A stretch of 64,000 nt of DNA from UBA4416 sp044238845 (GCA_044238845.1 JBIICN010000005.1:1-64000); one strand, 5' to 3'; positions 28,045-36,709 are shown, counted from the first letter of the stretch. The notes: generated by a model not told the origin, from the letters alone. Translations and numbers: made by a program.

Positions 28045-28446
28045 ATGGCAAAGGCAAGTATTCATATAGGAAAGAAAATCAAAGAGGTGTTAGATAAGAC
28101 GCCGATTAGTGTGGTAGATTTTGCCAAAAGCATCAACCTCACGAGAAATGGTGCTTACAAAGTGTTTGAAAAAGAAACCATTGATACAGGTCAATTACAA
28201 GTTATTGGTAAAGTACTAAGCCATGATTTCTTTCAATACTATGAACAACTTATTCTCGCAAAAGAAACTAAATCAGAATACGGTTATGCCACCAAAGATG
28301 AAGTAGCCGATTTGGCTCATGCCATTCTTAAACTTACTAAAGCGGTGGAGCGTATTGAAGAACAGTTACCGGTTTCGACCCTTCGACAAGCTCAGGGCTC
28401 AACCACCAAGAAGGCGGTTGTTAAAAAGGTCTCCAAAAAGAAATAA
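28045..28446 (+). CDS. Small HTH-like protein divergent from the type III RM system
   Basis: A 133-residue protein. The N-terminal 60 residues (IKEVLDKTPISVVDFAKSINLTRNGAYKVFEKETIDTGQL) look like an XRE-type helix-turn-helix. A predicted helix (ADLAHAILKLTKAVERIEEQL) may dimerise. The C-terminal tail LRQAQGS comes from a TTCGACAAGCTCAG repeat at 28381-28396, followed by a Lys-rich end. It is divergent from mod with a 114-bp gap, a common position for a controller of RM expression; that role is inference. Confidence 0.75.
   Translation: MAKASIHIGKKIKEVLDKTPISVVDFAKSINLTRNGAYKVFEKETIDTGQLQVIGKVLSHDFFQYYEQLILAKETKSEYGYATKDEVADLAHAILKLTKAVERIEEQLPVSTLRQAQGSTTKKAVVKKVSKKK
28381..28396 (+). repeat. 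CTTCGACAAGCTCAGG repeat in HTH gene
   Basis: Half-palindrome of the same family as in mod, read in frame as LRQAQG near the C-terminus of the HTH protein. Confidence 0.7.
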
Positions 28447-28471
28447 TTAATGGTAAATTAAAAAACCGTTA

Positions 28472-28575
28472 GGGACGTGATTAATGGTTGCGGGGGCGTG
28501 ATTACTGGTTGTCGCGACATGATTAATGGTGCGGCGACGTGATTAATGGTGCGGCGACGTGATTAATCACGTCGC
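28472..28575. repeat. Array of five REP-like units next to the RAYT gene
   Basis: Five tandem units of 20-22 bp based on G(G/C)GACGTGATTAATGGT: 28472-28492, 28493-28513, 28514-28533, 28534-28553 and 28554-28575. The last is palindromic (GCGACGTGATTAA...ending CACGTCGC). The array overlaps the 3' end of the RAYT gene; the TGA stop of that gene is within the last unit. Units are contiguous and diverged, without spacers, so this is not a CRISPR. Confidence 0.85.
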
Positions 28576-29130
28576 TTCGTCCCATTTTTCAGGATTTGTT
28601 TCTATATAATTTTGAATTCTATTAAACGATACATCATTTCGTATGATATGATCATGAAAACGGGATTGCCATTCAAAATCGGCATGTATTTTTCGTATTT
28701 CAAACGAACATCGCCCTTTGTACCATCTAATGATTCGTGAAATATTTTCGTGAAACATAGGATTGTGGTTTCCTGTAATGCCACCTGTTTTTATTGTTGG
28801 GACGTGATTAATGGTAGGGACGCGATTAATCGCGTCCCTACTACCATTAATCGTTTTTTTATCAATAATCAATATCCCATGCGTATGATTGGGCATCACC
28901 ACAAAATTTCCCAATTCTATAAATGGAAAATGGATTGGAATTTCTTCCCAAAATTGATGTGCCAATTTTCCCATTTCTGATAATACCATTTTTTTCTTTT
29001 CAATTTTCCCAAAATAATGTTCGCGATTTTTTGTGCAAATGGTTATAAAATAGGCGCCATTTGAACCGTAATCCCAATTTTTTAATCTGGCAGATTCAAT
29101 GCGGTATTTATTTAGGTATTTTGTTGTCAT
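28567..29130 (-). CDS. REP-associated tyrosine transposase (RAYT, Y1_Tnp)
   Basis: A 187-residue IS200-like HUH endonuclease. The HUH motif is in VVMPNHTHGIL (near residue 78-82) and a candidate catalytic Tyr is in IIRWYKGRCS (near 133). N-terminal YFITICTKNREHYFG is typical of the family. RAYTs act at REP hairpins, and here a REP array lies at its 3' end. Residues GSRDAINRVPT are encoded by a REP copy inserted in frame (28799-28838), between the HUH strand and the tyrosine helix. The stop codon TGA is in the last unit of the array. Confidence 0.93.
   Translation of the reverse strand: MTTKYLNKYRIESARLKNWDYGSNGAYFITICTKNREHYFGKIEKKKMVLSEMGKLAHQFWEEIPIHFPFIELGNFVVMPNHTHGILIIDKKTINGSRDAINRVPTINHVPTIKTGGITGNHNPMFHENISRIIRWYKGRCSFEIRKIHADFEWQSRFHDHIIRNDVSFNRIQNYIETNPEKWDEAT
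28799..28838. repeat. REP copy inside the RAYT gene
   Basis: GGGACGTGATTAATGGTA (28799-28816) is followed by a perfect 22-bp palindrome starting GGGACGCGATT (28817-28838). It matches the units of the neighbouring array and is translated as part of the RAYT (GSRDAINRVP). Confidence 0.85.
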
Positions 29131-29138
29131 TGGAAATG

Positions 29139-29681
29139 TTACTTCTTAGGCAACCTATACCCAATTTGTTTACGAGGTTTTGTCGTTTCCTTCTTATCAA
29201 TCAACTCATCCATATACTGAAAAACGACTTCAATATTTTTTGTATTATTATCTGTTTTCTTTTCTAGCTTTTCTATGGCTAAACGCATCTCCGTATTATC
29301 CATTAGTATTTGTCTCATTCTGGTAAAAATTCTAATGATTTGTATATTAACTTGTATTGCTTTTGCACTATTTAAAACACTAGAAAGCATTGCTACGCCT
29401 TGCTCTGTAAAGCCATAAGGTAAATATTTAATATTTTCACCCTGTTTCAAGGTGCCAAATTGGCGCCTTGAAACTTCTGCCTCTTTTGCAGTTAATTCTA
29501 TCATGAAATCGTCTGGAAAACGTTCAATATTTCTATTAACTTGTCGTTTTAAATATTTAGTTTCAATTTGGTATAGCTCTGCTAAATCCCTATCTAACAT
29601 TACTTTTTGTCCACGAACAATATAAATTTTGTTCATCACTACTTTATCTACAATAATAATCGAATTCTCTGCCCTTGTCAT
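29139..29681 (-). CDS. ORF6N-domain DNA-binding protein
   Basis: A 180-residue protein. The N-terminal 90 residues (IYIVRGQKVMLDRDLAELYQIETKYLKRQVNRNIERFP.DFM) are a clear ORF6N domain, a phage/mobile-element-associated DNA-binding fold. The C-terminal half is helical and charged (EMRLAIEKLEKKTDNN), probably a coiled coil. It ends 8 bp before the RAYT start, so the two could be cotranscribed. Role is unknown; it is a frequent passenger in Bacteroidota accessory regions. Confidence 0.88.
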   Translation of the reverse strand: MTRAENSIIIVDKVVMNKIYIVRGQKVMLDRDLAELYQIETKYLKRQVNRNIERFPDDFMIELTAKEAEVSRRQFGTLKQGENIKYLPYGFTEQGVAMLSSVLNSAKAIQVNIQIIRIFTRMRQILMDNTEMRLAIEKLEKKTDNNTKNIEVVFQYMDELIDKKETTKPRKQIGYRLPKK

Positions 29682-29804
29682 ATTTAGCTAACTACATAAA
29701 AAACAAATGTAAATTATTTTAATAGCAGGTGCTTGCTACAAAATATAGCATTTATTAAAACACTGCTCTCAAACCCAATAAATCCTTACTTTTACCCTCC
29801 AACC

Positions 29805-30407
29805 ATGGATCTATTCTCCGATAATCAAATTACCAACTTACTGCCTTACGACGGAACTGTTTTGTATTATGGAACCATTATGTCTCAAACAGAAGCCAAT
29901 CGTTATTTTAATGAACTGTATAATAATATTGAGTGGCGCCACGATGAGGCCGTTGTGTTTGGTAAACACATCATTACTAATCGTAAAGTGGCTTGGTATG
30001 GTGATAAAGAATTTAATTATACGTATTCAAACACCACCAAAAAAGCTTTGCCTTGGACTCATGAATTATTGCAACTCAAAAATTTAACTGAAGAAAAAAC
30101 AGAAGCCACTTACAATTCGTGTTTACTGAATTTATACCACGACGGCGAAGAAGGCATGGCTTGGCATAGCGATAGCGAAAAGATGTTACAAAAAAATGGC
30201 GCGATTGCTTCCTTAACGTTTGGTGCTGAACGTAAATTTGCCTTTAAACATAAGGCTTCAAATAATACAACTTCACTAATTTTAGAACACGGTAGTTTGT
30301 TAGTGATGAAAGACGAAACACAAACTCATTGGCTACATCGCCTGCCACCAACTGCAACTATCAAGCGCCCAAGAATTAATTTAACATTTAGAACAATTGC
30401 AGAATAA
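29805..30407 (+). CDS. alkB: AlkB-family 2-oxoglutarate/Fe(II) DNA repair dioxygenase
   Basis: A 200-residue dioxygenase that removes alkyl groups from N1-methyladenine and N3-methylcytosine. I start at the ATG at 29805 (MDLFSDNQITN); a TTG at 29733 would add 24 residues. Fe ligands are His121 and Asp123 (WHSDSE) and a His in HWLHRLP (near 178); the 2-oxoglutarate-binding arginines are in PRINLTFR (190, 196). The sequence resembles AlkB homologues of the ALKBH2/3 type more than E. coli AlkB. Confidence 0.92.
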   Translation: MDLFSDNQITNLLPYDGTVLYYGTIMSQTEANRYFNELYNNIEWRHDEAVVFGKHIITNRKVAWYGDKEFNYTYSNTTKKALPWTHELLQLKNLTEEKTEATYNSCLLNLYHDGEEGMAWHSDSEKMLQKNGAIASLTFGAERKFAFKHKASNNTTSLILEHGSLLVMKDETQTHWLHRLPPTATIKRPRINLTFRTIAE

Positions 30408-30491
30408 TATTATATTTGATAAACATTAATTCATTTTGTTTGTCTAAAATTAATGCCGCTATATACAAATGTCCTCTAGTCACCTAATTAT

Positions 30492-32084
30492 TTGAAAAAC
30501 CTTTATTCATCTGAGCTGTCTAAAACAGAATACGATTCAATAATTATTGGATCTGGAATGGGTGGATTAACTACAGCAGTATGTTTGGCAAAAGCTGGTA
30601 AAAAAGTATTAGTTCTCGAAAAACATTATGCCATTGGAGGATTTACACATACTTTTAAACGCAAAAAATTTGAATGGGACGTTGGCGCTCATTACATTGG
30701 GCAAGTAAATAATCCCAATTCCTTAATCCGAAAAACATTTGATTATCTCACCGATAGTCAATTAAAATGGGATGATATGGGTGATGTTTACGATCAGGCA
30801 ATCATCGAAGGAGATGTTTACAATTTTAAAAAAGGACTGGCAAATCAAATTCAACAAATGATAGTTTATTTTCCTGAAGAAGAAAAAGCTATTCGTGAAT
30901 ATTATAAGTTAGTAAATAAAGTGGCAGGCTATGCTTCTTTATTTTTTGCCGAAAAATCAATGCCTAATTGGCTTAGCAAATTAACAGGAAGCTTGCTAAC
31001 AAAATCCTTTTTGGTTTACTCCAAACAAACTACATACGACGTACTCAGTAAATTAACAAATAATAAAAAATTAATCTCTGTTTTATGCGCTCAATGTGGC
31101 AACTACGGCTTAACGCCAATGAAAAGTAGTTTTGGGATTCATGCGCTAGTCATTGCACATTATATTGAAGGTGGTGCATATCCAACAGGTGGTGCCGCTA
31201 ATATTCATAAAGGTTTAGAAAATGTAATTGAAAAACACAGTGGTAAAATTGCTATTAAAGCCGAAGTAAAAAATATCATCATTGAAAACAACACTGCTAT
31301 CGGTGTGTTAATGGAGAACGGCGACAAAATTTTTGCAAAAAAAATCATTAGCAATGCTGGAGCTCACAACACATTTAATAAATTAATTTTAACAGAACTT
31401 CAAAAAGAAGAAAATACAACTGCCTTAAATAAAGTAAAACCATCGGTTTCACATGCTTGTATATATGTTGGACTAAATGCAACTGATCTGCAATTAAAAC
31501 TACCTAAATATAATATGTGGTTATATAATAATTACGACTTTGATTTTAATAACGAGCATCACTTAAAGACTAAAAATACTATTTCTCCGGTTTTATATAT
31601 TTCATTTCCATCTGCAAAAGACAGCGAATGGCAACAAAAACATCCTGGTACATCTGCCATTCAAGTGTTAGGCTCATATCCATTTAACTGGATGGAAGAG
31701 TGGGAACATATGAAATGGCAAAAACGTGGTAGTGATTATGAAACGGTTAAAGAAGAATTAAAACTATTATTTCTAGAACAGCTATACAAAACTTTACCTC
31801 AAATAAAAGGTCATGTAGAAGTTTGCGAACTATCCACCCCACTCTCTACAAAGCATTTTAGCAATTACGATAAAGGTGAAATTTATGGCTTAGAACATAC
31901 ACCTGAGCGATTTGAACTAAAACAATTACGCCCAAAAACTAATTACAAAAACCTGTATCTAACAGGACAAGATATTTTATCTGTTGGAGTATCATCAGCC
32001 ATGATGTCTGGTGTATTCACATCCATTAATATTTTAAATCGTAATGTATTGTGGAAGATCTTGCGTTATAAATCCATTAATTAA
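30492..32084 (+). CDS. FAD-dependent oxidoreductase, phytoene desaturase / retinol saturase-like
   Basis: A 530-residue flavoprotein with an N-terminal dinucleotide-binding motif DSIIIGSGMGGLTTAVCLAKAG and VLEKHYAIGGFTHTF, and the C-terminal FAD motif NLYLTGQDILSVGVSSAMMSG. This is the CrtI / all-trans-retinol 13,14-reductase superfamily; the substrate cannot be told. The only sensible start is the TTG at 30492 (MKNLYSSE), because a stop lies just upstream in frame at 30477 and the next ATG is inside the nucleotide-binding loop. Confidence 0.85.
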   Translation: MKNLYSSELSKTEYDSIIIGSGMGGLTTAVCLAKAGKKVLVLEKHYAIGGFTHTFKRKKFEWDVGAHYIGQVNNPNSLIRKTFDYLTDSQLKWDDMGDVYDQAIIEGDVYNFKKGLANQIQQMIVYFPEEEKAIREYYKLVNKVAGYASLFFAEKSMPNWLSKLTGSLLTKSFLVYSKQTTYDVLSKLTNNKKLISVLCAQCGNYGLTPMKSSFGIHALVIAHYIEGGAYPTGGAANIHKGLENVIEKHSGKIAIKAEVKNIIIENNTAIGVLMENGDKIFAKKIISNAGAHNTFNKLILTELQKEENTTALNKVKPSVSHACIYVGLNATDLQLKLPKYNMWLYNNYDFDFNNEHHLKTKNTISPVLYISFPSAKDSEWQQKHPGTSAIQVLGSYPFNWMEEWEHMKWQKRGSDYETVKEELKLLFLEQLYKTLPQIKGHVEVCELSTPLSTKHFSNYDKGEIYGLEHTPERFELKQLRPKTNYKNLYLTGQDILSVGVSSAMMSGVFTSINILNRNVLWKILRYKSIN

Positions 32085-32199
32085 GTTAAAAAAGTAATTA
32101 TTATAATTTAGAATAATTCCAAATAAACTAATTTTAGTCTATTTGTAAACCTAATTGGGCTTATTCTTGTTACTTAGTTGATAAAAGCATGAAATTTTA

Positions 32200-32230
32200 T
32201 TGGAATAAATGCTTCACAATTATACATTTG
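32200..32230 (+). promoter_or_regulatory. sdh operon promoter
   Basis: TTG at 32200-32202 and TACATTTG at 32223-32230 (20 bp apart) match the Bacteroidota -33/-7 arrangement. The -7 lies 28 bp before the sdhC ATG. Confidence 0.75.
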
Positions 32231-32258
32231 CCAAGTAAAAATTAAACACATTTCTCTT

Positions 32259-32927
32259 ATGAGCAAAGGATTCTTAAAATCATCGATCGGAAAAAAAGTC
32301 TTAATGGGCCTTACAGGTCTATTTCTTATTTCTTTTTTAGTAGTACACGTTAGTATTAATTCATTAATTTTTTTAAACGATTCGGGAGAAACGTTTAATG
32401 CTGGAGCTCACTTTATGTCGCATAATATTGTTATTCGCATCATGGAAGTTGGGTTATTTGCAGGACTAATTGCTCATATCTTCCAAGCACTAATTTTAAC
32501 ATTAGAAAACAAAAAAGCACGTCCAGTGGCTTATGCAAAAATTGATGGGGCAGCAAATTCATCATGGTTTAGCCGTAGCATGGGAATTTTAGGCTCGTTA
32601 TTACTTTTGTTTTTAGTAGTGCATTTAGGTAATTTTTGGGTGCCAACTAAATTAGCTGTTTTAGCTAACCATGAACATAATACATTTAAAAACATGGAAG
32701 TAGTTTTTCATGAATGGTATTTTGTAGCCATTTATTTAGTGGGCGTAATTGCATTATGTTACCATTTGTTACACGGTTTTCAGTCTGCATTTCAATCACT
32801 TGGATTAAACCATAAAAAATATACACCAGCTATTAAAAAAATCGGTATCTGGTTTTCCATTATTGTTTGCCTGTTGTTTGCATCAATGCCAATTGTTATG
32901 CATTTAGGCATTATTAAATCACATTAA
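32259..32927 (+). CDS. sdhC: Succinate dehydrogenase cytochrome b subunit
   Basis: A 222-residue five-helix membrane subunit of the b558 family, with conserved haem-ligand-like histidines in LVVHVSIN, GLIAHIFQAL, VVHLGNFW, CYHLLHGFQSAF. It anchors SdhAB in the membrane and passes electrons to quinone. It is the first gene of sdhCAB; no separate SdhD is expected in this type. Confidence 0.92.
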   Translation: MSKGFLKSSIGKKVLMGLTGLFLISFLVVHVSINSLIFLNDSGETFNAGAHFMSHNIVIRIMEVGLFAGLIAHIFQALILTLENKKARPVAYAKIDGAANSSWFSRSMGILGSLLLLFLVVHLGNFWVPTKLAVLANHEHNTFKNMEVVFHEWYFVAIYLVGVIALCYHLLHGFQSAFQSLGLNHKKYTPAIKKIGIWFSIIVCLLFASMPIVMHLGIIKSH

Positions 32928-32956
32928 TTCTACAATTCACTAATTCAAAAATAGAT

Positions 32957-34966
32957 ATGAAATTAGATTCAAAAATTCCTGAAGGACCAATAGATCAAAA
33001 GTGGACAAAATACCGTTCAAGTATTCCTCTTGTAAACCCAGCTAATAAGCGTAGTTTAGAAGTATTAGTTGTTGGTTCAGGTTTAGCTGGAGCATCTGCA
33101 GCTGCTACGTTGGCAGAAGCAGGATACAAAGTAAAAGTATTTTGTTTTCAAGATTCTCCTCGTCGTGCTCACTCCATTGCAGCGCAAGGTGGTGTAAATG
33201 CGGCAAAAAATTATCAAAATGATGGTGACTCCACTTACCGTTTATTTTACGATACTATTAAAGGTGGTGATTACAGAGCACGAGAAGGAAACGTACATCG
33301 TTTAGCGGAAGTGTCTTCCAACATTATCGATCAATGCGTGGCTCAAGGTGTGCCTTTAGCTCGTGAATATGGTGGATTATTAAGTAACCGTTCTTTTGGT
33401 GGTACTCAAGTTCAACGTACATTTTACGCGGCTGGTCAAACAGGTCAACAATTATTATTAGGTGCTTACTCAGCTTTACAACGTCAAGTTGGTTCGGGAA
33501 ATATTGAATTATGTCATCGTCATGAAATGTTAGACGTTGTAACGATTGATGGAGTTACTCGTGGTATTATCGCTCGTAATTTAATTACTGGCGAAATGGA
33601 AAAACATTTTGGTCACGCAGTATTATTATGTACCGGTGGTTACGGCAATGTGTTTTACTTATCTACTAATGCCATGGGAAGTAACGTAACAGCAGCTTGG
33701 AAAGCTCACAAAAAAGGAGCTTTCTTTGGTAATCCTTGTTACACACAAATTCACCCAACTTGTATTCCTGTTTCTGGTGATCACCAATCTAAATTAACCT
33801 TGATGTCAGAATCGTTACGAAACGATGGACGTATTTGGGTTCCTAAAAAGAAAGATGACACCCGTAAACCAACCGATATTCCTGAAGAAGAAAGAGATTA
33901 CTACTTAGAACGTCGTTACCCAGCATTTGGTAACTTAGTACCTCGTGATGTGGCTTCTCGTGCAGCAAAAGAACGTTGTGATGCTGGTTATGGTGTTGGT
34001 AATTCTAAAATGGCGGTGTACTTAGATTTCGCATTTAATACAGCTCGTTACGGAAGAACAGAAGCAACTAAACGTAATATTCACAACCCAAGCCAAGAAG
34101 AAATTATGCGCTTAGGGAAAGAAGTAGTTAAAGAAAAATACGGTAACTTGTTTGATATGTATCAACAAATTACTGGCGAAAATCCTTACGAAGTACCAAT
34201 GCGTATTTATCCAGCGGTTCACTACACAATGGGTGGTTTATGGGTAGATTATAACTTAATGACAACTGTAAAAGGTTTATATGCTTTAGGTGAGGCTAAC
34301 TTCTCTGATCATGGAGCGAACCGTTTAGGTGCTTCAGCTTTAATGCAAGGTTTAGCAGATGGATATTTTGTAATTCCTTATACAATCGGCGTTTACTTAT
34401 CAACTGAAGTAACTCGTATGAGTGCTGAAAAAGATAAGGCAGATTCTATAGATAAATTAAAAACTAAACATCCTGCATTTGATGCGGCATTAAAAGAGCA
34501 AACTGACTTAATTAATAAATTCTTAAACATCAAAGGAACTAAATCGGTAGAAAGTTTCCACAAACGTTTGGGATTAATTATGTGGAACAAATGTGGTATG
34601 GCTCGCAATAAACAAGGTTTAACAGAAGCTATTGCTGAAATACAAGCATTGCGTAAAGAATTTTGGAGTGATGTGCGTGTATTAGGAAGCGCCGATGAGT
34701 TTAACCCGGATTTAGAAAAAGCTGGACGCGTTGCTGACTTTATTGAATTAGGAGAGTTAATGTGTAAAGATGCATTAAACAGAGAAGAAAGTTGTGGAGG
34801 ACATTTTAGAGAGGAGCATCAAACAGAAGAAGGTGAAGCAAAACGTGATGATGTAAACTATGCTTACGTTGCCGCTTGGGAATATAAAGGAATAAGTGAT
34901 TGGGCATTAAACAAAGAAGAATTAGTTTACGAAAATATTAAAATTGCAGCACGTAGTTATAAATAA
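32957..34966 (+). CDS. sdhA: Succinate dehydrogenase flavoprotein subunit
   Basis: A 669-residue flavoprotein that oxidises succinate to fumarate. The FAD site begins VLVVGSGLAGASAAATLAEAG near 39, and the covalent-FAD histidine is in RRAHSIAAQGG. The active-site region includes HPTCIPVSGD and NRLGASALMQG. Length is in the range of Bacteroidota/epsilon-type SdhA. It follows sdhC by 29 bp and precedes sdhB by 8 bp. Confidence 0.97.
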   Translation: MKLDSKIPEGPIDQKWTKYRSSIPLVNPANKRSLEVLVVGSGLAGASAAATLAEAGYKVKVFCFQDSPRRAHSIAAQGGVNAAKNYQNDGDSTYRLFYDTIKGGDYRAREGNVHRLAEVSSNIIDQCVAQGVPLAREYGGLLSNRSFGGTQVQRTFYAAGQTGQQLLLGAYSALQRQVGSGNIELCHRHEMLDVVTIDGVTRGIIARNLITGEMEKHFGHAVLLCTGGYGNVFYLSTNAMGSNVTAAWKAHKKGAFFGNPCYTQIHPTCIPVSGDHQSKLTLMSESLRNDGRIWVPKKKDDTRKPTDIPEEERDYYLERRYPAFGNLVPRDVASRAAKERCDAGYGVGNSKMAVYLDFAFNTARYGRTEATKRNIHNPSQEEIMRLGKEVVKEKYGNLFDMYQQITGENPYEVPMRIYPAVHYTMGGLWVDYNLMTTVKGLYALGEANFSDHGANRLGASALMQGLADGYFVIPYTIGVYLSTEVTRMSAEKDKADSIDKLKTKHPAFDAALKEQTDLINKFLNIKGTKSVESFHKRLGLIMWNKCGMARNKQGLTEAIAEIQALRKEFWSDVRVLGSADEFNPDLEKAGRVADFIELGELMCKDALNREESCGGHFREEHQTEEGEAKRDDVNYAYVAAWEYKGISDWALNKEELVYENIKIAARSYK

Positions 34967-34974
34967 TAGAAAAC

Positions 34975-35739
34975 ATGGGATCAGGACACGGACAAGAATT
35001 GAATCTAACTTTAAAAGTTTGGAGACAAAAAAATTCAAAAGCTACTGGTAGCTTCGAAACACATCAATTAACTGGCATTTCAGTTGATATGTCTTTTTTA
35101 GAAATGTTTGACGTATTGAATGAAAAATTAATTAGCGAAGGAAAAGAAGCTGTTGCTTTTGATCACGATTGTCGCGAAGGAATTTGTGGAATGTGCAGTA
35201 TGTACATCAATGGTCGTCCACACGGGCCAAAACAAGGCGTTACGACTTGTCAATTACACATGCGTTCATTTAAAAATGGAGATACAATTGTTGTAGAACC
35301 ATGGAGAAGCGCTGCATTTCCAGTTATTAAAGATTTAGCAGTCGATAGAAGTGCATTTGATAGAATCATTGCAAGTGGTGGTTATATTTCTGTAAATACA
35401 GGTAATGCACAAGACGCAAACAATATTTTAATTCCTAAAACAGACGCAGATGAGGCTTTTGGAGCAGCAGCTTGTATAGGCTGTGGAGCTTGTGTAGCAG
35501 CATGTAAAAACAGTTCGGCGATGTTATTCGTTTCAGCAAAAGTTTCTCAATTAGCATTATTACCTCAAGGTCAAGTTGAGCGCAAAGAACGTGTACTAAA
35601 AATGGTTGAAGCTATGGATGCTGAAGGATTTGGTAACTGTACTAATACTGGTGCTTGTGAAGCAGAATGTCCTAAAGGAATTTCTTTAGAAAATATTGCT
35701 CGTATGAATCGTGAGATGACAGCAGCTACATTTAAATAG
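34975..35739 (+). CDS. sdhB: Succinate dehydrogenase iron-sulfur subunit
   Basis: A 254-residue electron-transfer subunit. The 2Fe-2S cysteines are in CREGICGMCSMY, and the 4Fe-4S and 3Fe-4S ligands in CIGCGACVAACK and CTNTGACEAECPKGI. A good terminator follows at 35755. Confidence 0.97.
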   Translation: MGSGHGQELNLTLKVWRQKNSKATGSFETHQLTGISVDMSFLEMFDVLNEKLISEGKEAVAFDHDCREGICGMCSMYINGRPHGPKQGVTTCQLHMRSFKNGDTIVVEPWRSAAFPVIKDLAVDRSAFDRIIASGGYISVNTGNAQDANNILIPKTDADEAFGAAACIGCGACVAACKNSSAMLFVSAKVSQLALLPQGQVERKERVLKMVEAMDAEGFGNCTNTGACEAECPKGISLENIARMNREMTAATFK

Positions 35740-35754
35740 TTATTGTTTACAATA

Positions 35755-35790
35755 AAAAGGCTGAGTGTTGTTTTACACTCAGCCTTTTTT
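35755..35790 (+). terminator. Terminator after sdhB
   Basis: Perfect stem AAAAGGCTGAGTGT / ACACTCAGCCTTTT, 6-nt loop, followed by T run. Flanking A and T runs allow bidirectional use with the minus-strand gene at 35844. Confidence 0.92.
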
Positions 35791-35843
35791 ATTTCAAAAA
35801 ATACAATGCCTTTTTAAAGGCCTCGCAGCAATAAAAAAATAGG

Positions 35844-36620
35844 TTAACTCCACGCAAAACACTTAGCTATATCCATTTTATTTTTTTTAGTTCTAGCAAA
35901 CAATTTTGCAATTTTCTTATTAGTTGAATAACGAAAATGGTTGATTTTTTTGCGTTTCAATACGTATCTATAACGATTTGTTTTGTTTGCGCTTCCTTTT
36001 AATCTTAATGATTTACTTACATTAGACTTAACATTAAACTCATTACTAGATTGCATTGGTGGAGGAGCAGTAATTGTATTTTCTGTTATAACTGCCTGTT
36101 TAGGGTTAGGCAACACATTCTTTACCTCATTTACAGTAGGTTCATGCATTGATTGTTGAATATCTATAACGGGCTTATTTACAGACGCCTCAGTAACTAG
36201 TGCTTTTTTTTGAGTACGAGCTATGGGCTTCTTTGGCTTTACAATAGGTTTTGGTTTATTATTGACAGCTAATTGCTTATTGCTTGTTGTATTGGCAGGT
36301 TTAGCTTTAGGTTTATAAATAGGAGCCGTATTAGCCATTTTAACAGGACTTACCGTTTTCTTTTTAATGACAGCAACATTAATGGATTGGGAGAACTGTG
36401 AGTTATTATTGGAACCGTTGTTAATCATTGGCATTTGATCAAAATCATTATTAATGTTAACATTAATAAGATTGCCCAAATTTGGATGAGTGACGTTTAT
36501 GTTGTTTATGTTATTTTGCGCTACCATGTGTTGAGAAAATCCCAGTTGCCAAATAATTATTAATGCCAATGCACATGGCTTCCTTCTTTTTTTTAATGCT
36601 AGAGTTTTGAATGTTTTCAT
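35844..36620 (-). CDS. Low-complexity secreted protein, function unknown
   Basis: A 258-residue protein. An N-terminal basic stretch and hydrophobic core (CALALIIIWQLGFS) with HMVAQ resembles a signal peptide. The mature part is Asn-rich (NNINNINV, GSNNNSQF), then Lys/Pro/Thr-rich (KPKPIVKPKKPIA), and the C-terminal 60 residues are very basic (RYRYVLKRKKINHFRY). No sorting domain is seen. A 21-bp-spaced direct repeat resembling the LytTR sites of the 50-57 kb cluster lies 57 bp upstream. Confidence 0.75.
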   Translation of the reverse strand: MKTFKTLALKKRRKPCALALIIIWQLGFSQHMVAQNNINNINVTHPNLGNLINVNINNDFDQMPMINNGSNNNSQFSQSINVAVIKKKTVSPVKMANTAPIYKPKAKPANTTSNKQLAVNNKPKPIVKPKKPIARTQKKALVTEASVNKPVIDIQQSMHEPTVNEVKNVLPNPKQAVITENTITAPPPMQSSNEFNVKSNVSKSLRLKGSANKTNRYRYVLKRKKINHFRYSTNKKIAKLFARTKKNKMDIAKCFAWS

Positions 36621-36652
36621 GTCATTTTTATTTTGATTGAAACAAAACTACA

Positions 36653-36660
36653 AGACTATG
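36653..36660 (-). promoter_or_regulatory. -7 element for gene at 36620
   Basis: TAGTTTTG on the minus strand matches TAnnTTTG and lies 32 bp before the ATG. Confidence 0.6.
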
Positions 36661-36677
36661 TCATTGATAAATGAAAG

Positions 36678-36709
36678 ACTTGGTAAAGCATTCATTTCAC
36701 TTGGTGAAA
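36678..36709 (-). promoter_or_regulatory. Predicted LytTR operator upstream of gene 36620
   Basis: Direct repeat ACTTGGTAAAG (36678) and ACTTGGTGAAA (36699), start-to-start 21 bp. Spacing and position relative to the gene (57 bp before the ATG) match the CTTGTGAAATG sites around 51-57 kb. Confidence 0.55.

Noticed and set aside
28472..28575. CRISPR-like array
   Set aside because: Units are contiguous 20-22 bp repeats without unique spacers, related to the palindrome in the adjacent RAYT gene, and no cas genes are present.
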